Shown piece by piece: positions 43,804 through 52,049 of a DNA stretch of 64,000 nt (the first letter of the stretch is position 1; the number at the start of each line of letters is the position of its first letter). The notes below the pieces were generated by a model. It saw only the letters and a list, made by a program, of their open reading frames with translations, searched no databases and had not been told where the DNA came from. A program made the position numbers and the translations under genes. The DNA is from Pontibacter sp. FD36. GTDB lineage: Bacteria; Bacteroidota; Bacteroidia; Cytophagales; Hymenobacteraceae. The stretch is taken from NCBI RefSeq assembly GCF_015686655.1, contig NZ_JADPMP010000015.1, forward strand, positions 38,754 through 102,753, read 5' to 3'.

Positions 43804-45144
43804 ATGGTAAGCACTAACAAAAAGATAGTTGCCTACGCGCTTTTGGGTACATCGGCAGTAGCCTACGCAGTGCTTGCCTATGCTACCCCACGTTCCAATT
43901 TCACACAATTACTCCTGCTGTATGCATTTGTTTTTTTCAGTTACCTGTATCTGGTTCGCCAGCAAAACGCACTGTACCTGAGCATAGCAGCGGCTCTGTT
44001 TTTCAGACTGATTTTTTTATTGGCTACACCAGCTCTGTCTGATGATTATTTCAGGTTTGTATGGGACGGGCGGCTGCTGACAGCCGGACAGAACCCCTAC
44101 CTGTACCTGCCCCGGTTCTTTGTAACGCCCGAAGGCCCCCAAGTGCCGGGAATTTCGCAGGAGTTTTTTCGTTCGCTTAATTCTCCTGATTACTACAGTG
44201 TATATCCGCCTGTGTCGCAGGCAGTGTTCTGGCTGGGTGTAAAGCTTTACCCAAACAGCGTGTTGGGCAGCATTGTGGTAATGCGGGTTTTGATTTTGCT
44301 GTTCGAGGCTGGCAATATTTTACTGTTTTGGCGGCTGCTCAGGAAAATGAAATTACCCGATAAACAAGTCTTGCTTTACGCGCTGAACCCTCTCGTGATT
44401 CTGGAGCTAACCGGTAACCTGCACTTTGAGGCCCTGATGATTTTTTTCTTGCTTCTGGCTCTGTACCTCCTGTTGTACCTCCGTTTTGCCTGGTCAGCGA
44501 TTGCCTTTGGACTTGCTGTTGGTACCAAACTTCTGCCCCTCATGTTTCTCCCTTTCCTTTTCCGGAAACTAGGTGTTGGGAAGTTCATACTTTATGGAGC
44601 GATAACGCTTCTTACAGTGGTAGCCTTAGTTGCCCCTGTCTTAAATGGAGAAGTGCTGTATAATATCTTTAGCAGTGTAGACTTGTACTTTCGGAAATTT
44701 GAGTTCAATGCCGGTATATACTACCTGATGCGGTGGATCGGCTTCCGATTCACTGGCTATAACCTTATATTTGTACTTGGGCCCCTGCTTTCGCTCCTAA
44801 CGTTAACGGGTATCCTGGCCCTGGCCACAGTAAAAAGGCCTGAAAACATCCGGCAACTGATTGGCTGTATGGCAGCTGCCTTAACCCTTTACCTGCTGCT
44901 GACCACCACAGTACATCCTTGGTACCTCACCACACTACTGGCCCTTACATCGTTGAGCTATTTTAGATTTGCAGTTATATGGTCGGGCTTTGTGATACTT
45001 ACCTACGCTGCTTACCGCACTAGTACTTACCAGGAGGACCTGAGACTAGTAGCATTGGAGTATAGCATCGTTTGTGTATGGCTGATGATTGAGCTCTATC
45101 GCCAGCGACAGCACTTACAGTATTGGATTTTCAGTAGGGGATAA
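43804..45144 (+). CDS. Polytopic membrane glycosyltransferase (GT87/MptB-like)
   Basis: Protein of 446 residues with about 11 membrane helices. An early extracytoplasmic loop contains SDDYFRFVWDGRLLTAGQNPYLY, with the acidic D-D pair used by polyprenol-phosphate-dependent transferases (GT-C fold). GT-C enzymes add one sugar from a lipid donor on the outer face of the inner membrane. The exact donor and acceptor are unknown. Next to a DPM-like GT2 gene. Confidence 0.75.
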   Translation: MVSTNKKIVAYALLGTSAVAYAVLAYATPRSNFTQLLLLYAFVFFSYLYLVRQQNALYLSIAAALFFRLIFLLATPALSDDYFRFVWDGRLLTAGQNPYLYLPRFFVTPEGPQVPGISQEFFRSLNSPDYYSVYPPVSQAVFWLGVKLYPNSVLGSIVVMRVLILLFEAGNILLFWRLLRKMKLPDKQVLLYALNPLVILELTGNLHFEALMIFFLLLALYLLLYLRFAWSAIAFGLAVGTKLLPLMFLPFLFRKLGVGKFILYGAITLLTVVALVAPVLNGEVLYNIFSSVDLYFRKFEFNAGIYYLMRWIGFRFTGYNLIFVLGPLLSLLTLTGILALATVKRPENIRQLIGCMAAALTLYLLLTTTVHPWYLTTLLALTSLSYFRFAVIWSGFVILTYAAYRTSTYQEDLRLVALEYSIVCVWLMIELYRQRQHLQYWIFSRG

Positions 45145-45187
45145 GCATTTGTTAGAATAACAGCGGCAGGGCATGGAGCTGGTATTT

Positions 45188-45895
45188 TCATTTCAGCTTT
45201 GACTTTTTGATGAGCCTATTATAGATGCTAACAAGTTTCTGTTGGGGAACTCTAATGTAGTATAGCAGCCAGATGACCGAGAAGATAAACTGCAGGCGGT
45301 AAATGCCGTTCTGACGGTACTTTTGTGCCGAAGTAACGACGGCAGCAGGCAACACATTAAATCTGGTGACTTCTTTAATCCGGTATATAATTTCCTGATC
45401 TTCCATTACAATATGGTCTTCCCGAAAGCCTCCAATTCGCTCAAAGGCAGATTTCAGGATAAACAGGCTCTGATCCCCAAACCGGATGTGGTCGAGGTCG
45501 AACCGCGTAAACCAGGCATTTACTTTTAAAAACCAGTGGCTGTCGTCGAACCGGAGCCTAAAACATCCGGCACCGGCTCCTGATGCACAGCTTTCCAATA
45601 TAGCAGTTTGAAAATCAGCAGGTGGAAATGTGTCTGCGTGAAGGAAATAGAGAATTTCACCAGTCGCGAAGGCGGCTCCGGCATTCATTTGTGCAGCCCT
45701 ACCTTTTTGAGGTGACCGTATCACTTTTGCTCCGGCTGCTCTGGCCAGCTCGGGTGTGTTATCCGAACTGCCTCCGTCAGCCACTATTATCTCAGGGGCA
45801 GGTCTGTTCCCCGACGTTAACAGGTACCGAACCAGCCCCTGTATGCCATCCACCTCGTTGTAAGTAGGTATCACAATACTGATGCTGGCTGACAT
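45188..45895 (-). CDS. TIGR04283-family (arsenosugar-type) glycosyltransferase, second copy
   Basis: GT2 protein of 235 residues: SIVIPTYNEVDGIQ, IIVADGGSSDNTPE, ILYFLHADTFPP, RFGDQSLFI and IVMEDQEI. All the motifs degraded in the relic at 17496 are intact here. It is convergent with the membrane transferase gene and 44 bases from it. Likely the same reaction class as 15264, so two functional TIGR04283 enzymes are present in the window. Confidence 0.85.
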   Translation of the reverse strand: MSASISIVIPTYNEVDGIQGLVRYLLTSGNRPAPEIIVADGGSSDNTPELARAAGAKVIRSPQKGRAAQMNAGAAFATGEILYFLHADTFPPADFQTAILESCASGAGAGCFRLRFDDSHWFLKVNAWFTRFDLDHIRFGDQSLFILKSAFERIGGFREDHIVMEDQEIIYRIKEVTRFNVLPAAVVTSAQKYRQNGIYRLQFIFSVIWLLYYIRVPQQKLVSIYNRLIKKSKLK

Positions 45896-45999
45896 GTCTG
45901 GGCAACTTTATTTTTAGGGGAATAGATCGTTACGTTTTGATTATACTTTTTTTGAAAAATGAAGTTCGTCCTGACCGCTTTCCAAGGAACGATTCCTTC

Positions 46000-47022
46000 T
46001 TACCTTCTCGAGAGTGCGGATGCCGTTCTGGAACGATAAAGATTGCTTACCTCACTGGCAGGAGGACCTTGCTTCGACTTACGGTCCTGCTGTGTAGGCG
46101 CTTCTTTCCAAGGCATTTCCCCTACCACCAGCTTCGGAATGTTAATGAACACTTCGTTGCTACTACGTTTGGTGACGGCATCCAGTGGAATGTACGTATC
46201 CGTTTTAAAGATCATCCCGCGAGGCACCAGAATGTAACTCTCGGCATCGTTCGCTGCTCTCACTACTTTTTCTACGGTTCCGATCTCTCCATTGTCCGAT
46301 CCCTTTACCGTATCCCCTTCCTGCACATCCACCGTCTGCAAAGGTGCTGCTATCTCCAGTGCCTTTAGAAACTCTTCGGTTGTGATCACCGCGTTTGAAA
46401 ACAGCGGAAGGTTCAGATGCACGGCTGCTTCATATTCCGGTATACTGGCAGCCCCCATGGCGTCCTTGAGCATGGTGACATCATAGCCATCCTCAACGGC
46501 ATGCCGGGCGGTAGACTCGCAACACATATTGGCTGCCATACCAGCTATAACCAGGTGTGTTATGCCAAGCCGCTCTAACTGTTCCGGCAGGTCCGACATA
46601 AACACATCACAGGTCTTGTGTGGCAGCAACACGATTTCGTCAGGAAGCGGCTGCAAATCCGGATGAAAGTCAGCGCCCCAGCTGCCAGCCAGGAACATCT
46701 TCGTTTCAAACATCATGCGGTTAATGCCACTTTTCTTCTGCAGTTTCTCATCGGCATAATCGTCCTCAGTATAGGCCATCGGTCCGAAGAGCACCGGCAT
46801 TCCTTTTGCCCTCGCACCCTCAATCGCCATCTTAAGGTGCTTGATCATGTCGTGCTTTGTCAGGGTGGTCTTGGTCAGCTCATAGGCCGCCCCGCCCTCT
46901 GAAAGAAAGTCATTGACCGGGTCGATCACTAGTAAGGCTGTTTTGTCCAGGGGAAATGAGATACTGCCTTCTGCTTTTGGCAGAAAGGTGGCTTTGGATT
47001 GATTAGAATTCGCTTGTTCCAT
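46000..47022 (-). CDS. Isochorismatase-family hydrolase fused to a PRC-barrel/DUF2171-like domain
   Basis: Protein of 340 residues. Residues 20-215 form a cysteine hydrolase fold: catalytic Asp34 in LLVIDPVNDF, Lys in LLPHKTCDVF and Cys in GMAANMCCESTARHA. Residues 230-310 resemble the PRC-barrel/DUF2171 stress domain (EGDTVKGSDNGEIGTVEKVV, YIPLDAVTKRSSNEVFINI). Substrate unknown. The C-terminal 30 residues are basic and low complexity. It precedes no gene closely; the SDR gene lies 51 bases upstream on the same strand. Confidence 0.82.
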   Translation of the reverse strand: MEQANSNQSKATFLPKAEGSISFPLDKTALLVIDPVNDFLSEGGAAYELTKTTLTKHDMIKHLKMAIEGARAKGMPVLFGPMAYTEDDYADEKLQKKSGINRMMFETKMFLAGSWGADFHPDLQPLPDEIVLLPHKTCDVFMSDLPEQLERLGITHLVIAGMAANMCCESTARHAVEDGYDVTMLKDAMGAASIPEYEAAVHLNLPLFSNAVITTEEFLKALEIAAPLQTVDVQEGDTVKGSDNGEIGTVEKVVRAANDAESYILVPRGMIFKTDTYIPLDAVTKRSSNEVFINIPKLVVGEMPWKEAPTQQDRKSKQGPPASEVSNLYRSRTASALSRR

Positions 47023-47073
47023 AGTTTGTTTTAGTTCAGTTAGTGTATTTATTTGTTTCAGTGATACTATTTT

Positions 47074-48069
47074 TTATTTCCGTAGAAAGAGGCCGGCTAT
47101 TGCAACACCTGCCAGCAGGGTCAGTGCGGCAGGCACGGCCTGGTGACGGCCCAACCAACCCACGGTACTCGAATCTTTTGCTTTTGAATCGAACCGGCCA
47201 TGGGCGCCAAATAGGCCCGGTGCAGGTTCAAACAGGTTGTCCAAACGGTCTTCTCCGGCAGGCTCATATGTCTGTTGTCCTTTATACCCGTTCATGGCCA
47301 GCACCCAGTCTCCTGCTAGGGGAAAAAACTTGTTGCCGATAACTGCCTGCAGCGTGGAGAAGCCTACCTTATACTCCCGCTCCGGGTGATAAGCTGCATG
47401 GTAGATGGTTCGAGCTGCTACTTCAGGCTGGTAGATCGTACCCATCGGGCGGGGCTTGTTGGGTAACTTGTTGCGCATCCAGTCAAACTGCGGCGTGTTC
47501 ATGGCCGGGAGCTGCACCGTTGTCACTTTCACATGGCTTTTATCATGCAGCAGCTCGGTCCTGAGGGAATCGTAGAAGCCCATGGTCGCGTGTTTTGCGC
47601 CACAGTAGGCAGACTGCAGCGGAATGCCCCTGTAAGCTAGCGCTGAGCCGACCAGCACAATGCTTCCTCTGTCTCGCGGTAGCATGCGTTTGAGTGCTGC
47701 CAGCGTACCGTATACCTGCCCTAAGTAAGTCACTTCAGTTACCCGCTTGTACTCTTCCGGTGTCATCTCCTTCACGGGACTCAGCACCCCCACCATGGCA
47801 TTGTTCACCCACACATCGATTGGGCCCCACTTACTTTCCAATTGGGCCGCCACGTTGTCCAGTGCGGCCGCGTCGGCTACATCGGCCGGAAAAATAAGGG
47901 CTTCGCCTCCGTTTTCCTCTACCTCTCTTTTGGCGTCTTCCAATCTTTCTCTCCCACGGGCAATGAGTGCCACACGGGCACCGTGTTTTGCAAATTTAAG
48001 TGCAATGGCACGTCCCAAACCTGCGGAAGCCCCTGTAATAACGACTATGTCTTTGTGATTTTTTTCCAT
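47074..48069 (-). CDS. Tail-anchored short-chain dehydrogenase
   Basis: SDR of 331 residues from ATG 48069 (MEKNHKDIVVITGASAGLGR); the upstream ATG at 48141 adds unalignable sequence. TGASAGLGRAIA binds the cofactor and YCGAKHA is the YxxxK catalytic motif. The last 18 residues (ALTLLAGVAIAGLFLRK) are a membrane helix, so the enzyme is probably anchored in the inner membrane by its tail. A Crp-type operator lies 226 bases upstream. Confidence 0.85.
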   Translation of the reverse strand: MEKNHKDIVVITGASAGLGRAIALKFAKHGARVALIARGRERLEDAKREVEENGGEALIFPADVADAAALDNVAAQLESKWGPIDVWVNNAMVGVLSPVKEMTPEEYKRVTEVTYLGQVYGTLAALKRMLPRDRGSIVLVGSALAYRGIPLQSAYCGAKHATMGFYDSLRTELLHDKSHVKVTTVQLPAMNTPQFDWMRNKLPNKPRPMGTIYQPEVAARTIYHAAYHPEREYKVGFSTLQAVIGNKFFPLAGDWVLAMNGYKGQQTYEPAGEDRLDNLFEPAPGLFGAHGRFDSKAKDSSTVGWLGRHQAVPAALTLLAGVAIAGLFLRK

Positions 48070-48294
48070 AATGATAATTAGATTTACCTGAAACGCCTTT
48101 TGATCAAACCCATAATGTGCTAACTGGCAGGGTTGAAACATTTGGCTACAGCAGTCTCTACTCTTAAGACATCTTCTGAAAAGTTTATATAAGAAATGTT
48201 GTTATTTATTTAACTTCAGCTATTACCCGAAGGTTTGTGTAAAGAGTCTACTAGGTGCCTTTAGCCGCAAATTAAGCATTATAAAATGTTGATT

Positions 48295-48310
48295 TGTCGG
48301 CTTTGCGACA
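48295..48310. promoter_or_regulatory. Predicted Crp/Fnr-type operator, upstream of the tail-anchored SDR
   Basis: TGTCG-GCTTTG-CGACA, flanked by T and G, 226 bases upstream of the SDR gene. A TTAATTTG box about 20 bases further along the minus strand resembles the Bacteroidota -7 promoter element. Confidence 0.55.
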
Positions 48311-48479
48311 GTTGGCGGGCAGGAGAAGTAATTGTCAGTTTGGCTTTTTTAAATCAACCCCTATGAGGTGTTTTTACTGCTATCTCAGGTGGCTTGTAAA
48401 AAATAGTTCTTTTGGCTTTATTTCCACTCATCAGTGATGCTTGTAGCGTACTCCTCCAAAAGTGAACTTAAGCTGCTGA

Positions 48480-48843
48480 ACTCTTCAAAGATACAGGTAT
48501 AGAGGCTATACCTCACCCAGAAAGCTGAGCCTCTGTCATGGCCAAGCGGCAGAACTGGAAGCTGTCTGCGATGGGGTGCTATTGGCCACCGGTGACGGAC
48601 AGATGGCTGAAACTCCTATGGCCTTTCAGGCCGCTTTAGCGGGTATCATGCTTGCTGCAGAGCTAGTGCTGGTGATGTGGAGCTTCGGGAGCTAAAAGCA
48701 ACTGCCACTATAAGAGTCAACCTACTAGAGCCACTTGGAAAGCATTTGAATATTCCTGTGAAAAAGCACGTTAGTGGCCGCTGTATTTGTTCAGACAAGC
48801 ATTTTCAGCAGGCTTTTCGAAAGAAATACCTAATCAAAAGCTG
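48480..48843 (+). pseudogene. ThiF/E1-like adenylyltransferase relic (C-terminal part)
   Basis: Two frames separated by one shift read GVLLATGDGQMAETPMAFQ-AALAGIMLAAEL, then VNLLEPLGKHLNIPVKKH and SGRCICSDKHFQQAFRKKY with a stop at 48841. This pattern (alanine-rich helix before a CIC-x-D metal or C-terminal motif) resembles the C-terminus of ThiF-family E1-like proteins from bacterial ubiquitin-like operons. The adenylation core is absent, so it is a fragment of a decayed gene. The surrounding 1.1 kb (48070-49174) holds no intact gene. Confidence 0.45.
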
Positions 48844-48923
48844 AGTGCATGAGCCATCCAGAGCTTAGAGTCAGGATCAGGTAGAATTGAGCAGCATAGG
48901 CTGGCTAGTATAAACTTGATGCG

Positions 48924-48959
48924 GTAAAGCGGCGTGGGAGACTTCCTACACCGCTTTAC
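48924..48959. other. Strong hairpin in the gap before the conjugation genes
   Basis: A 16-bp stem (one mismatch, one wobble) with a 4-base loop between GTAAAGCGG and CCGCTTTAC. No clear T tract follows on either strand. It could be the terminator of the conjugation operon or part of a small RNA; nothing decides between them. Confidence 0.5.
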
Positions 48960-49174
48960 TATTCTATGGCGACTTTGCTTGCCGCAGTAGGTAAAAGCCA
49001 AATTGGCAGACTACCTTGTCCAGTAATAAGCGTAGGAAGGCGTAGATCAGAGGATGATCTGCAGCAGCTTTACACGGTTAGCCCAGAACTAGGTGCGGTA
49101 CGACTCAAATATTAGGTGCAAAAGTTATTAGTGACTTCTAACCCTAACAAGCAGCCTGTATGCCCTTAAAAATT

Positions 49175-49525
49175 TTAAGGCGTATCAAGTAAGCGTATTA
49201 CCTCCTCAATCTGCGAGGAAAACTCACTTTGGGCGAACTTCAGCTTTTCAACGGCAATGCTGTTGAGGCTATGGCTGTTGGATAGCTTTTCGTGCTTTTC
49301 CAGGATGTCGAAGTTGTCGGAAAAAAGAAGGTCCACGTGAAAGTGTTTGCTGTAGAAGCTGAACAGAAGTAAAAGCAATTCGATTGTCCCTCCCACCCCG
49401 TTCTCCAGCCGGGATATCTGGTTCTGGTTCACCCCCATGGACTCTGCCAGGCTCTCCTGCGATAAATCAAGCCGCTTTCGCAGCAGCTTTAACCTTTGGC
49501 CTAACTCCTGTATGCTCACGCTCAT
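49175..49525 (-). CDS. XRE-family helix-turn-helix regulator
   Basis: Protein of 116 residues with a Cro/cI-type domain in residues 8-65 (LRKRLDLSQESLAESMGVNQNQISRLENG) and an acidic C-terminal half. Last gene of the conjugation operon, overlapping the coupling protein gene by 4 bases (ATGA), so translation is coupled. Likely regulator of transfer genes or a partner in their control. Confidence 0.87.
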   Translation of the reverse strand: MSVSIQELGQRLKLLRKRLDLSQESLAESMGVNQNQISRLENGVGGTIELLLLLFSFYSKHFHVDLLFSDNFDILEKHEKLSNSHSLNSIAVEKLKFAQSEFSSQIEEVIRLLDTP

Positions 49526-51489
49526 ACCTGTAACGCTGTGATTAGTGTCTTAACCTCATTTCTAATTTTATTGTAGTTTGCTCTCAGGATTTGGTCTTTT
49601 TGGTCGGGGGTACCAAAGTTATAAAATTTTGGCAGGTCAAGATACTGCTTTTCTTCCTGTTGTATGTTATCAAGGTCGAGATTAATTTTACAGTGGTAGG
49701 TACTGGCAACATACTTCCCGCTATACTCTTCGCTATCGGAAGCCACCTGTCCTACCAGCTCACCCGCCTGCAAATTGGCTATTTTGGATGCCGGAATGAG
49801 CGGCCCCATTTCCTCGTTCATGTTGACGGAGGTACGGTTACGGTCCACACTAAGCCCCTCCTTTAGCTGCCTCACCCTACCAAAAAGTTTTTCCAGCCAG
49901 TCAAGCGTTTCTTTATTACGGGCAGAGCCCGAGAGTACATTGGCCGCTACAGAGCAAATGGTGTCGGCTGTTTCCCTGCCATACTGCTGCCGCAGTTGCG
50001 GAAGTTCCTGCAGGCCCAGCAGCACAGCTATCTTGTTGCTCCTGGCAGTAGCGATCAGGTTCTCCACCCGGTGTATATAAAGCGTAGGAGACTCATCCAC
50101 GATCAGCCCACATGGCAAGTTCCCCTTTGTATTGATCAGGCGTGTCATGCGATTAAGGATAAGCGCATTGCAGGCGCTGTTAATGCTCTGTGTGGCAGGG
50201 TCATTTGCAATCACCAATATAGAAGGGTTTTCCGGGTCCGTTATCTTTAAATTAAAGTCGTCTCCTGATAGTACCCAGAATGTTTCTTTTGTGGCCAGTC
50301 GGCCAATATTAATCTTTAAGGTGCCAATCTGCCCTTCCAGCTGCTCAAAGGCTCTGTTCTTATAGGCTGTGGCAAAAGGCGAAAGCAGACTCTCCAGCTC
50401 AGGTTCGGAAAAGAGCACCTCGAAAATCTGATCATAGCTAAGGTTAATGAAGGAAAGTACATGCGGAAAAGAAGAATACCGCCCCCCTTCGTGCCGGCTC
50501 AGAAAGTAGATGCAGCTAGCCAGGAAATTAACGGCTGACTGGTTGAAGAATTGCGCAGTCCCAGAGTCCCTGTCTCCTCTCCGCAGCGCCTCCAGCAGCG
50601 CCTCAGCCGTTTCGGTGGCATCAGCCAGGGTAGGCAGATACTCCGGTTTTAAAGGATTAAACCTCCTGCTGTGCTCTACGCTGTTAAAATTGATGACATG
50701 GAACCTGTGGTTTTTCAATACCCCTCTCTTTCTATTGACCAGATAATGGTAATAAGTCGTTCTGGCCAGGTCTGGAAACTTGAAGTCGTAGACCATCATA
50801 GAAAAGCCTTTCCCCAGAAGCTGCTTGATAAAAGGCAATACCACCGAGAAAGACTTTCCAGAGCCGGGTGTACCTATCAGCAGTGTTGCCCGAAAGGGAT
50901 TTACCACATTGAGCCACCCGCGCTGTACCCGCTTTTGGTAATAGTAAAGCATCGGGATATTCACCGAGTATGGCGTATGCTCCGGTTTCCTGGACTGCTC
51001 AAAGGACTCATTCTCCACGTTAAACTTGTCCTTCATCAATCGGTGCTGTATATGCTTGGAGATATTATCCAAGGCTATATGAATCATCATCGCACCTAAG
51101 AAGGAGAGCAGGATGTAAGCCGCATCAGACAGGGACACATCCCAGAAAAGAATACGGCTGCTTTCAAAGAAATAAAAGAAACCCGAGCCAAAGAAAAAGG
51201 CGCAGCCGATAAGCAAGGGAAGGAAGATATGCCGGAGCGGGTCGAGGTCCAGGTTCTTCCTGGCCTTTGTGCCAATGCTCACGATCAGAATCAAACCGAA
51301 AGTGAAAGCTTTGGAGAAGTAGATGTGTTCATAAATAGCCATGCGCTTTACTTTCCGCAGTACAGGCTGCAGCTGATACATACTGCCCGAATCCATAAAG
51401 AGGAAAACAGCTATCTCCACCACAATAGTGAAGTAGATAAGTCCCTGCAGAAAGGAGTAAAGTTTTTTAATTTCGCTGGATTCTTCCAT
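49522..51489 (-). CDS. Conjugative coupling protein (VirD4/TraG-type ATPase, MobC-like)
   Basis: Inner-membrane ATPase of 655 residues. Four membrane helices in the first 145 residues are followed by the nucleotide-binding domain with Walker A GTPGSGKS at 206-213; LPCGLIVDESPTLYIH is the Walker B-like segment. It brings the relaxase-DNA complex to the type IV secretion channel. In Bacteroides elements this protein is encoded with the mob genes; here it is placed after traO-like genes, next to an XRE regulator. Confidence 0.9.
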   Translation of the reverse strand: MEESSEIKKLYSFLQGLIYFTIVVEIAVFLFMDSGSMYQLQPVLRKVKRMAIYEHIYFSKAFTFGLILIVSIGTKARKNLDLDPLRHIFLPLLIGCAFFFGSGFFYFFESSRILFWDVSLSDAAYILLSFLGAMMIHIALDNISKHIQHRLMKDKFNVENESFEQSRKPEHTPYSVNIPMLYYYQKRVQRGWLNVVNPFRATLLIGTPGSGKSFSVVLPFIKQLLGKGFSMMVYDFKFPDLARTTYYHYLVNRKRGVLKNHRFHVINFNSVEHSRRFNPLKPEYLPTLADATETAEALLEALRRGDRDSGTAQFFNQSAVNFLASCIYFLSRHEGGRYSSFPHVLSFINLSYDQIFEVLFSEPELESLLSPFATAYKNRAFEQLEGQIGTLKINIGRLATKETFWVLSGDDFNLKITDPENPSILVIANDPATQSINSACNALILNRMTRLINTKGNLPCGLIVDESPTLYIHRVENLIATARSNKIAVLLGLQELPQLRQQYGRETADTICSVAANVLSGSARNKETLDWLEKLFGRVRQLKEGLSVDRNRTSVNMNEEMGPLIPASKIANLQAGELVGQVASDSEEYSGKYVASTYHCKINLDLDNIQQEEKQYLDLPKFYNFGTPDQKDQILRANYNKIRNEVKTLITALQV

Positions 51490-51590
51490 GACGCTGTTGG
51501 TAAATAATGTCTAACACTTTAAAGTAAATAAGACAGGCCTATAGAGATCTTGCTTCTCAAGCAAATGCCCTTCGATTAGTCAGCGCCAAA

Positions 51591-52049
51591 TCAGAGCGGA
51601 ATTTTGATGCCTGCCAGTAAGCCAGTCCTGAAGTTGTGGTTTACCCGAAGCACGCCCTCATTTTTCTGTTGGAGCATCAACACTACATTTCCTGGCAGCA
51701 CATAGCCCAGCTCCAGGCCTGCCTGCAGGGCTCCTATGAAGTGCTCGGTGTTAGAGCCAATGCCTGCCCCCACACGCAGCTTGAGGAATGTATTCTTAGA
51801 CCGCGTAATCATGGGCTTGTAGGCGGCCCCCACCAGCCAGCTTTTGCTGTCGTCCACATTGCTCTTATAGGCATCACCGAAGATCTCGCAGGAATTATAG
51901 TGGCGTTTGCTGAACTCCAGGGCAAGGTTAGCAGTTAAGGCATCCTTGTACATCCAGCCGCCTGCCACGTTTAGATGGGTGTAGCCCTCCTGCGCTCGGC
52001 ACGGCAGCACAACCAGGAGCAGCAGGGAAAGGAGTAGCGTCTTTCTCAT
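51591..52049 (-). CDS. TraO-like conjugation protein
   Basis: Small secreted protein of 152 residues with a signal peptide (MRKTLLLSLLLLVVLPCRAQ) and a beta-rich outer-membrane-like mature part (YGYTHLNVAGGWMYKDALTANLALEFSKRHYN-type repeats and an end in ..NHNFRTGLLAGIKIPL). The position after TraN matches TraO in Bacteroides transfer operons. Its start overlaps the TraN stop by ATGA. The family assignment rests mainly on position. Confidence 0.65.
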   Translation of the reverse strand: MRKTLLLSLLLLVVLPCRAQEGYTHLNVAGGWMYKDALTANLALEFSKRHYNSCEIFGDAYKSNVDDSKSWLVGAAYKPMITRSKNTFLKLRVGAGIGSNTEHFIGALQAGLELGYVLPGNVVLMLQQKNEGVLRVNHNFRTGLLAGIKIPL

